From: an uncultured Lachnospiraceae bacterium
Lineage (GTDB): Bacteria; Bacillota; Clostridia; Lachnospirales; Lachnospiraceae
NCBI GenBank assembly: GCA_910586405.1
Contig: CAJUII010000016.1
Coordinates: forward strand, 31,719 to 48,009
DNA: 16,291 bases
Reading direction: 5' to 3'
The position numbers and the translations under genes are program-made. Below the pieces are notes generated by a model that saw only the letters and a list, made by a program, of their open reading frames with translations, made no database searches and was not told the origin of the DNA. Of the stretch, positions 6,601-14,900 are shown one piece after another; the first letter of the stretch is position 1, and every line of letters begins with the position of its first letter.

Positions 6601-8430
6601 TTATTGAATCAATTGCAATACCTGCTGTGGTCTCTCGTTTGCCTGTGCCAACATTGAGGTAGATGCCTGCACCAAAACCTGTACCGTCGAGTATTCTGTC
6701 ATCTCTGTCGCCATATCCACGTCCATGATTCGGGAGTAGGAGGCAGTGATATTTTCTTCGGTTGTATCCAGATTGGTGATTGTGTGTTCCAGTCGATTAG
6801 AGTACGCGCCAATCTTTGCACGCACAGAGGACAGCTCGTTGATCGCATCCCCTATGACATCGATTGACAGCCGCGCAGATTCCATACTGGTGAGATCCAG
6901 TTTATCTACACCGAGATTCACCGCATTGAGCGCTGGAATATCCAGTGTCATAAACTGTCCTTCATTGGCACCTACCTGTACTTCCATAGGTCCCATTCCT
7001 GTCACATCAATCTTAAGACAGTCATTAGGATCATTGTTTCCTATCACATATTCTGTCCGAGTAATCTGTTTTTCAGAATGCAGATAATCATCCAGCTTCT
7101 TCTGCGTGGTCATCACAGCACCATAGTCATTTGTATCCTCAAACAATGTAAATTGCTCTGGGCCATGCTGTGTCTTGACGCCCGTTTTGCCATCGGTCGC
7201 TGTATACATGATCTCAAAGGTGCCCGTTGTATCGTTCCAGTTGACGGAATCGATATCAATCGCACACTGGGGATTTTTCTCCTTAAAGAACTCTGCAAAA
7301 TCATCTTTGAGTCCTCTGCCATTGTCACCCCTGAAATCGGAATATATTTCCTGGCCTGAAATCGGTTTTCCTTCCGAATCTGTGTTGTTGAAGAAATTCA
7401 GTTCACCGATATTATAACGCTTTCCGTTTGGTCCCTTCACCGCAATATTGTGATAGGTCTTTACTGTACTATATGAAGTCGTTGTGACAACGGTTCCGCC
7501 CGCAACATTCTTATTATCATATTTTTTCTCAATACTTTCCACGCCTGTGCTGCCAGGTGCTGTACTTGCGACTGTCGTCGTTGTCACATCCCCCAGAGGC
7601 GTCCTGTCATTGACTGAAATCTTAATCTCGAAATTCCCCTGTGCCGTGATGACAATCTTATCATCCTTGACAGACACTTTGGAACCATCTGGGAATGGTT
7701 TTGCCTGTGTGATACTAGATCCATACTCTCCTATGGATGAACTTGTGATGAGTGCGTCGTGCAGCACATTATCTTCATTGTTCACATCGATGCGCTCGGA
7801 TTCTGTCACCTTCACTTTTGATGAGGAATAAGTCACATTGACTATCTTGCCGTCTGTATCTTTAATCTTTGTCTCCTCGGTCTTATACTGCGTCGTCATT
7901 TCATCATAGTGATAATATTTGAGCTGACCGATTATATAGGTTCCAGTAGACACACCTTCCGTATAGGACATAACTTTCGTATTATCGATATTGGTATATG
8001 CCTTGTATGCGAAACTGCCATCAAGCAGATTCTGTGCATTGTACTGTGTCGTGTTGGCAATTCTGTCCAACTCATTCACCAACTGGTCGATCTCATTCTG
8101 TATCATCTCTCTGTCTGAATCTGCATTCGTGCCGTTTGCTGACTGAATCGCAAGCTCGTTCATACGCTGTAGGATGTCATGCATCTCCGTCATAGCGCCG
8201 TCCGCTGTATTCAGTGCGGACAGACCATCGTTTGCACTTCTGTTTGCCTCCTTGAGACTCTTGATCTGGGAGTTCATACGCCTCGCGATTGCAAGACCTG
8301 CGGCATCATCCGCCGCAGAATTGATCTTGTATCCGCTCGACAGCCTCTGTGTGGAAGCTGCCACTCTCTTATCATTATTATTCAAAGCATTTCTTGCTAT
8401 AATTGATGAAACATTGTAATTAATTCTCAT
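6601..8430 (-). CDS. fliC: Flagellin (609 aa, enlarged central domain)
   Basis: This is the filament subunit of the bacterial flagellum, exported by the flagellar type III system. Residues 1-140 are the conserved D0/D1 N-terminal part (MRINYNVSSIIARNAL; LSSGYKINSAADDAAG). Residues 510-609 are the C-terminal D1/D0 part (VRAKIGAYSNRLEHTI; STSMLAQANERPQQVL). Residues 141-500 form a variable, threonine-rich domain that would be exposed on the filament surface. The length is well above compact flagellins of about 270-280 residues. The residues matching the TLR5 contacts Arg90, Leu94 and Glu114 of Salmonella FliC appear to be kept as R89, L93 and E113. Two cysteines (389 and 471) are present in the variable domain. 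The start has AGAGG 7 nt upstream. It lies 53 nt after the DUF6240-like gene and 20 nt before fliS. It is complete with no frameshift. Confidence 0.95.
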   Translation of the reverse strand: MRINYNVSSIIARNALNNNDKRVAASTQRLSSGYKINSAADDAAGLAIARRMNSQIKSLKEANRSANDGLSALNTADGAMTEMHDILQRMNELAIQSANGTNADSDREMIQNEIDQLVNELDRIANTTQYNAQNLLDGSFAYKAYTNIDNTKVMSYTEGVSTGTYIIGQLKYYHYDEMTTQYKTEETKIKDTDGKIVNVTYSSSKVKVTESERIDVNNEDNVLHDALITSSSIGEYGSSITQAKPFPDGSKVSVKDDKIVITAQGNFEIKISVNDRTPLGDVTTTTVASTAPGSTGVESIEKKYDNKNVAGGTVVTTTSYSTVKTYHNIAVKGPNGKRYNIGELNFFNNTDSEGKPISGQEIYSDFRGDNGRGLKDDFAEFFKEKNPQCAIDIDSVNWNDTTGTFEIMYTATDGKTGVKTQHGPEQFTLFEDTNDYGAVMTTQKKLDDYLHSEKQITRTEYVIGNNDPNDCLKIDVTGMGPMEVQVGANEGQFMTLDIPALNAVNLGVDKLDLTSMESARLSIDVIGDAINELSSVRAKIGAYSNRLEHTITNLDTTEENITASYSRIMDVDMATEMTEYSTVQVLVQASTSMLAQANERPQQVLQLIQ

Positions 8431-8483
8431 GCATTTTCCTCTTTCCTATAAGCCTTCTGATTAGCCTTCTATCTCTGCCGCTA
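8431..8483 (-). promoter_or_regulatory. Flagellin leader with tandem repeat and GGA motifs
   Basis: The minus strand between the upstream stop and the flagellin ATG has AGAAGGCT twice, 12 nt apart (plus 8451-8458 and 8463-8470). It is followed by TATAGGAAAGAGGAAAATGC, where two GGA motifs flank the ribosome binding site. CsrA is known to bind GGA motifs at the hag leader in Bacillus. A similar role here is only a suggestion, since csrA and fliW are not in the window. I see no promoter in this gap. Confidence 0.3.
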
Positions 8484-11400
8484 TCATAAATCTTTCAGCG
8501 CGGTCAAAAATGCTTTCGCAGTGTGATACAATTCACTTGTCGGAACCTTTGTGTCGTCCGCAGCGGTGTTCTGGTCTCTGTCCTGCCCAAATTTATTGAG
8601 ATCAACGGACCTCGTATGTACCAAGCTGAGATCTGTCCGCTTTTCGCTCACGCTGCCAAGCTCTTGTCTCACAACCTGTTCAATCTGTGCGAGCGTCGTC
8701 TTTTCTGACTGATTCTCATACACGATCAAGCCTGATATCCGGTCCTTTGTGACATCAAACTCTGCTGCCACTTTGCCGAGCCGCTCTGTATCTAGTGTGA
8801 CAGCAACCTTTCCATTCTGCGATGCATTATGATATATTTTAAGATTGACAGAGGTAATCTCTCCCTTAATATTCATTGGTATCTCATAATTCTCTTCGCG
8901 CGCAAGATTACCGGCAAGAGAGAGACCTTTGTACAGCGCCTTTGCAGCTTTCACGTCAATCTGTGCAGAACCGCCTGCGTAGATCATCTTCTCCACAGCC
9001 TTGTTCGCCTCTTTGATCATCTCCTGATAAGAAGCCCCTGCGCCTTTGGCATCTTTCATCTGCTCCACAAAGCTGTCTGCCTGCCGCAGTACTTCATGCT
9101 CAACAGCATCACCATAATTCTCCACATCCGCGGTATCCTCATGCTCGTCAGCATCTTCCGCATTCCCGGCACTCGCAGTTAGAATCTGTCTGAACAGAGA
9201 ACCGCGCTCAAAGATCAGATTGGAGGCTGCCTGAATATTGTCAATGCTGATACTCTGTCCATAATTGATCAGGGATTCGATAATCTGATCATCTATCTGC
9301 TCTACACTGCGCATATTGTCTCTGAAATTCTTTAGATCTTCTGCTTTTTCCTCCGCGCGCTGCGGACTTTTTTCTGACACTCGTGTTGTTTTTATCGTGT
9401 CTGAAAACGCCTCTATTGTCGTCTCACCTGTGATCTGTGAGGTGTCAATCTGTGCAAAATCAGTATTTTGAGCGAGCTCCTCATTGATCTCACCAGAAAG
9501 TCTCGCATAATATTTTTCCTGCTGCTGCGTATCACTGTCTGACTGCTGTCTGGAATCTTTCTGATATCCTGTATTAATCTGTGTATCGATTGCTTTTCCC
9601 TTTGAGATCAGCTCTTCCAGACCGCCAAACCCGTCATCTACACGCACATCCATATTTTTTCCTGCTGCTGTCCGCACTGCGGATAACATGTTCTTGAAAT
9701 TCATCTGCGCGCCTGTCGCAACCAGGTTTCCGATCACCGCGCCGTCCGATTTTTCTATCTGGCGGAACATTCTGTAGATGCCAATATATGCTTCACGCTC
9801 CTTCGCATCAATGCCGCCGCTTCTATCAAGCCGCTGTAAGAACTTAGAGAATTTTTCTGCATCTGTCTCCGGTTCTCTGCCTTTTTCATTCAGATAAGCT
9901 TCAAGCTCCTCCATGGTCATTTCCAATGGATTTTTCTGATCTCGAATCATTTGAAGCGTCGTCGCTGGCGTCATCTTGTCAATGATACCTGTAACTTGTG
10001 CGTCCGCCTCCTTGACTGCGTTGATATTGTCCCCATTGATCTCCATGCGATTGTATCCAAGGATTCGAACTGCGCGCCTATTGGCCTCACTTGTCTCAAA
10101 TCCTAAGTCTGAGAGAATATCATCCACATTGCGAAATGCCTTGCTAATCTTGTCTCCGAGATCTTTGCGCGGCTCTGTCATGAGCGTTTCATACGCAGAC
10201 GATGCCTTTTCCTTCTGATTTGGATTCTGTCCTGCACTCTGCTGATTGTCGAAATTTTTCTGTAATTCCTTCCCTGCCTCATGGATACGGAGCAGCGTGC
10301 TGTGAGGAATCTTAGATAAAATTTTGCCAATCACCGCAACAGGCATATCAGCGAGTTCTCTCGTCTTTGTCAGTGTCTCTTCATATATGAATGCGCGCTC
10401 TGCATTTTCTTCCGCACTCTCTCCCTGGAAAAGAACGACACGTATATTGTCCTCCGCCGCCTTCAACGCCTCAACCAGCTCTGAGAGTTTTGTTGTATCG
10501 ATGGAGATTCCTGCCTTCAGCAGATGCCTGTTAGCCTCCTGCGTCATCATCAAACGAATCTCTTCAAGCTGACGCCTTGCCTGTGCCTCTCTTAAGGCAG
10601 CCTCATCTACAGCGCTTTTCTCGATAACTCTCTCTTCTATCTGCGTCTTTCCTAATGCTTCGCCAGTCTGGTCTGTCTGTTGTTCGTCAATCTCCTTCTG
10701 TGCCTCTGTCAGATTTTTGAGATTCATCTCTTTGCCTGAAACAGCGGTTTCATGGATTGCTTCGTCAGAAATCTGCTGCACATTGTCAAGAATCTCCTGT
10801 GCCTGCACAGCAATGGACTTCTCTCCCCGCAGATCTGCCTCGACAGGTGATTTTCCGTTCTCCATCGCAGTGACACAAAGATTGGCAATTTCCTCCTGAT
10901 TCATCGGAAGCGGCAGGTTTTTGAGCTCTGTGACCTTTGTGAGATTAGCAGCATTCAACTCAATCCCAGATTCAATCAGCCATTTGGCATTCTCAGCTGC
11001 CTGCTCCTTTGTAGCGGCATCTGTGTCCAGCCCTGCTTCCTTTATCACTGTATCAATTCGTCCTGCGAGATTATCCCAGTTGATATGGTCTGCCTTTTTG
11101 GCATAATATTTCCCGTAACTGCCCTGCCCCTCACTGTAGTAACCCTGAGACTGACGTACATTTTCCGTGCTGGAATACTGCGCTTTATACATATTCTCAA
11201 TCGTAGGCGCCTTTTTGTTTACGATCAGGTATTTGATGGCATCCTCTGAGAGTTCATTGATGCCTGATGCCTCCATCACCGCCCCTACAAGTTCTGAAAT
11301 ATTCTCATTTGTGACAGGCATGTCACTTTCTTGCAGTGCGCCCGTCAACTGATTCACCAGCGCACCTGCGTCTGTTCTGCTGCCCACAATCTCTTCGATT

Positions 11401-11813
11401 GTCTCCACATCAAGGTCATCATTGTATCCTGCAACTTCGACTCCTGCCTGTGCCAGCTTCACCTTGATCTCGTCTACAATCGTTACATATGTCTCCACAT
11501 CAACGCTTCCCGGATTGAAGCCTTCCTCTTGCATCTTCTGAAGATCTTCCCCTGAAACGCAACTAGACATCACTATCATAAAGTCTTTCTTGGATTGAGC
11601 ATTCGAATTAGCTGCCTGCTGCATAATCTCCTCAGCGGTCATTCCATGACCTCCGTATGCTTCGTTCTCCATAACTTTATCAGCGATGTCCAGTGTGTAA
11701 CCACTCCTAGATACCTTGCCAGTACCCTGGGTGGATGGTTTATATGTAGTTGTATTTGATTCGGTATTGACTGATACAGAGGCAGAGTACTGCGTATCTA
11801 CGGTTAAATTCAT
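8484..11813 (-). CDS. DUF6240-like protein with FliK-C-like end, upstream of flagellin
   Basis: This is a long, soluble, mostly helical protein of 1109 residues from ATG 11813 (AGGG 8 nt upstream); ATG 11819 would add two residues. It has no signal peptide and no membrane segment. A loose motif, hydrophobic-xxx-G-xx-hydrophobic-xxx-N-hydrophobic, recurs at least six times in 1111-residue numbering: LIESGIELNAANLTKV (281), SGKEMNLKNLTEA (361), LLKAGISIDTTKLSEL (433), RMEINGDNINAV (591), LVATGAQMNFKNMLSA (699) and LINYGQSISIDNIQAA (850). Residues 980-1055 (IPMNIKGEITSVNLKIYH, LDTERLGKVAAEF) resemble the C-terminal domain of the hook-length protein FliK. Lachnospiraceae carry DUF6240 proteins of this style next to flagellin. 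The function is unproven. A role in flagellar assembly fits its place first in a unit with flagellin and fliS, behind a sigma-28-like promoter. The family names are from memory and moderate in confidence. Confidence 0.65.
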   Translation of the reverse strand: MNLTVDTQYSASVSVNTESNTTTYKPSTQGTGKVSRSGYTLDIADKVMENEAYGGHGMTAEEIMQQAANSNAQSKKDFMIVMSSCVSGEDLQKMQEEGFNPGSVDVETYVTIVDEIKVKLAQAGVEVAGYNDDLDVETIEEIVGSRTDAGALVNQLTGALQESDMPVTNENISELVGAVMEASGINELSEDAIKYLIVNKKAPTIENMYKAQYSSTENVRQSQGYYSEGQGSYGKYYAKKADHINWDNLAGRIDTVIKEAGLDTDAATKEQAAENAKWLIESGIELNAANLTKVTELKNLPLPMNQEEIANLCVTAMENGKSPVEADLRGEKSIAVQAQEILDNVQQISDEAIHETAVSGKEMNLKNLTEAQKEIDEQQTDQTGEALGKTQIEERVIEKSAVDEAALREAQARRQLEEIRLMMTQEANRHLLKAGISIDTTKLSELVEALKAAEDNIRVVLFQGESAEENAERAFIYEETLTKTRELADMPVAVIGKILSKIPHSTLLRIHEAGKELQKNFDNQQSAGQNPNQKEKASSAYETLMTEPRKDLGDKISKAFRNVDDILSDLGFETSEANRRAVRILGYNRMEINGDNINAVKEADAQVTGIIDKMTPATTLQMIRDQKNPLEMTMEELEAYLNEKGREPETDAEKFSKFLQRLDRSGGIDAKEREAYIGIYRMFRQIEKSDGAVIGNLVATGAQMNFKNMLSAVRTAAGKNMDVRVDDGFGGLEELISKGKAIDTQINTGYQKDSRQQSDSDTQQQEKYYARLSGEINEELAQNTDFAQIDTSQITGETTIEAFSDTIKTTRVSEKSPQRAEEKAEDLKNFRDNMRSVEQIDDQIIESLINYGQSISIDNIQAASNLIFERGSLFRQILTASAGNAEDADEHEDTADVENYGDAVEHEVLRQADSFVEQMKDAKGAGASYQEMIKEANKAVEKMIYAGGSAQIDVKAAKALYKGLSLAGNLAREENYEIPMNIKGEITSVNLKIYHNASQNGKVAVTLDTERLGKVAAEFDVTKDRISGLIVYENQSEKTTLAQIEQVVRQELGSVSEKRTDLSLVHTRSVDLNKFGQDRDQNTAADDTKVPTSELYHTAKAFLTALKDL

Positions 11814-11842
11814 ACACATTCCCTACTCTTTCTGTTCATATG

Positions 11843-11872
11843 GCAGCGATCTCGCCTGTGCCAGACCGCTGC
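11843..11872 (-). promoter_or_regulatory. Leader hairpin before the DUF6240-like gene
   Basis: In the RNA, GCAGCGGUCU pairs with AGAUCGCUGC (one G-U pair) around a 10-nt loop, GGCACAGGCG. It lies about 25 nt downstream of the predicted transcription start and 30 nt before the start codon. No U run follows, so it is not a terminator; it may stabilise the mRNA or bind a regulator. Confidence 0.5.
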
Positions 11873-11904
11873 GTATTTTTCATTAATACACTTTGTTATA
11901 CTAT

Positions 11905-11931
11905 ATGTCGGAATAAATGTGAAAAAACTTA
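11905..11931 (-). promoter_or_regulatory. Sigma-28-like (FliA/SigD) promoter of the DUF6240-fliC-fliS unit
   Basis: The minus strand has TAAG (plus 11928-11931), a 15-nt spacer and TCCGACAT (plus 11905-11912). The known Gram-positive consensus is TAAA, about 15 nt, GCCGATAT, so this is a close match in the right place for a late flagellar unit. An overlapping TATAGT or TATAAC could serve sigma-A, but no good -35 was found for it. Confidence 0.55.
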
Positions 11932-11946
11932 AGAGCTTCTATGGAA

Positions 11947-14900
11947 TCACTTGGAACTTTTTATTTTATTTGCCACGATACTAAAAGTTGCTGTCTTTGT
12001 GCCAATATATTGACTCTGTCCACTCTTTCCTGTGATGATCACTTTCGCCTTTCCTTTATTCACATTGTTTGTAAATACCACATTGTATTTACTTGGGTCA
12101 AGTGTGATTGTCCCTCCTTTTGTCTTATAGGTGACTACTACTTTGAGGTCTGTGATCGGATATCCGGTGTAGCCTACTTTCTTGACTGTGATGCCATCTT
12201 TATCCTGAAATGTGACTTTGACCTTAGACAAGTCAATACTGTCTGCGGCCTTGCTGCGGACCATATAGCTTCCAACTGCATAGTTTTCGCCGCTCGCTGC
12301 AAAATTGCCCTTGTTCTTCCCAGTTACTTTCACCCATACTCTTGTCTCGCCGCTGGTCACTTTATTTTTCTTATCCATCACCCGCGCATTCGCATTTGTT
12401 CGGGGATCATCCAGATAATAAGTAACCTTATACTCCGATGACTTAAGCGTCACACCATTCATGCTCACATAAGGCGCAGACTTATACACGCCTGGCTTCT
12501 TGAAGATCTTATCGCCGGCAACGACATCCACTGTATTCTGGTCCATCATTGCCTGCCTGATTGTGAACGTTCCTTTATAACTGCTTCCCTCGTAACTGCC
12601 CACGCCAGTCACAGTGAACTTCGCAGTGCCTACTTTCTTGTTATTCGAATACGTAACTATATAATCTGTACCTTCTGTCAACGTCCGATTTCGTTCCTTG
12701 ACAACCAGATCATACATCGTCGTTCCAGTACTTACATACGGGTATCCGCCCTGATCATACTCTACTGTGAAGTTTGCCTTTCTCGGTGTGATTGTATAGG
12801 TTTTTGTCACTGAACCTACACACCTGTCACTGATGCCGATGACAGTATACTTTTTCACGCCAGCGCTGATAATATCTTCTGGCAGAGATATGATGTAATC
12901 CTGATTTTCCACAAGACCTTTTGGCGTTGCCTTTGTAGAGATATAAATAAAACTTCTGATATCTCTTGGCGAACCGTTATAGACAAGATTTGCCAAATCA
13001 TTGTTAAAGTTTACAATGATATTGCACTGGCTCTCCTGCTCCTTTGAGATAACTTTCACAGAAATCACACGGCTGCCAGTAAAATTTCCCTGTCCGTTAA
13101 CGGTAAACTGTGCGCCATTGTCTGACAACTGCCATTTGTAATTTTTATATCTGTCATCTGTAAACTGAAAATCCTTATTGGACAGTATTGTACCACCGTA
13201 CATGAGCATCGGAGAAGCCTTCGTTCCTTCCAGTACAGTGATCTGTCCCCCTTCCACTTTCAATGGATTCTTGTCATCAAGATCGCTGTTGTCAAGCATC
13301 TTTGCCCGGATTGAAAATGTCATGATCCAGCTTCCGGCCAAATTGCCTTTTCCAGTCACAGTCACGCGTGCAGAATCAGTGATATTCGTATTGTTTGAAT
13401 ATTTTAACGTATAGTCAACACCCTCCTTCAACAACATGCCATTGTTTGTAACAACTATTTTGGGTGTCACTTCACTTCCAGTATAGATATAAACTCGATC
13501 CGGCTCTGCAAACTGGATTTTCAGACCTTCATTATTTTCTGAAACAGTATACTCAAAGACCGATACATCACTGTCCGCAAATCCGCTCTTGACCGCAATC
13601 GCCTTGACCGTCATACTCCTGTCAATGATAATCGGTCCTGTGTAACGCCTGCTGTTTGTGCTTGGCTCGGTATTGTCTGTTGTGTAATAGATTTGTGCAT
13701 CCTCCGTGACAGTCTCCAAGATCACTCTGGTTCCGCGCGGTATTGTCCCCGATGCCGGTTCTGCTGTAGGCGCACTTACTTTCGTCTTATCTGGCTCAGA
13801 TTTCTCTATCACAGTCAACTCGATCGTTGTCGTCAATTGATTGTATGTGATGACCAGCTCTTTCTTTCCCACAATGCCCATATCTATCTGATCGGCATTT
13901 GTCGTATACTCTGTAACGCTTTGACTTTTTCCATCTTCATCATAATAAGTCACAGTCAGGTCCGAGAGATCCAGCTTATCACCGACTTCATACTCTGTCT
14001 TCGTCTTGCTCGCCTGAATATAAGGATCTTTTTTTATTACTTGCTTCTCATTCACTGTCAGATTGATGGTCGTTTTGAGAGTATTGTACGTAATGATGAG
14101 CTGTTTCCTGCCAACAGTACTCATGTCAATCTCGGCGGCATTGGTTGTATATCTGGTGCTGGATACTGTTTCGTTGTTTCCTCTTCCATTATAATAAGTT
14201 ACAGTCAGATCCGAAAGGTCCAGCTTATCGCCGCACTCATATGTTGTCTTGGTCTTTCTCGCCTGAATATAAGGGTCCTCGAAGATCACCAGCTCTACTG
14301 ACGTGGTCAGATCCATGTATGTGATGATTAGTTCTTTCTTTCCTATGGTATCGGTACTGATGCGGTCAACATTTGTGGTGTAGCCTTTAGAACCGCCTTC
14401 GCTCGGTGATATGTACTCACACCCCGTCGCTTCCTCGTCGTCTTTATCGAGTTCATAATATTTTTCACTGTAATATTTTACTTTGAGATCTGATAGATCA
14501 ATCGCTGTATTTTTTTTGGATTCTTTCTCTTCCTTTTCGGCTCTGATAAAAGGTTTTCTGCCCTCAACCTTGATTTTAATGGTTGTCTGCATATCCTTGT
14601 ATGTTATGATCAACTCTTGCTCTGCACCGATCACAGACTCAGCTCCTGCGTCTATGGTCTTGATGTCTGCCGCATTGGTGGTATATCCATCAGGAGATTC
14701 ATCCGTCGCAGCATAGATCTGTGTGCTTTTGTTGGACTCATCATAATAGCGTACTGTCAAGTCATCTAAGTTGAACTCATCGCCGTATTTGTAAGTGGTC
14801 ACTGTCTTGGATGCTGTGATATGGGGAGCCTCGATCACTTCCAGCTCTACAGTTGCTGTCAGACCTTTATAGGTGACAGTTAACGGTCTTTTGCCTAATC

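Noticed and set aside
11921..11946. Terminator after the surface protein gene (CTTAAG followed by six T on the minus strand)
   Set aside because: The only stem is a short self-complementary CTTAAG and could not form a stable hairpin. The T run is better explained as the spacer of the sigma-28-like promoter.
11941..12441. Plus-strand open frame of 166 codons at the end of the surface protein gene
   Set aside because: It is antisense to the C-terminal repeats, with no ribosome binding site and a cysteine-rich composition typical of shadow frames.
13693..14301. Plus-strand open frame of 202 codons inside the surface protein gene
   Set aside because: It is antisense to a clear repeat-coding gene, is rich in Cys, Ile and Arg in a non-protein-like way, and arises from the repetitive minus-strand codons.
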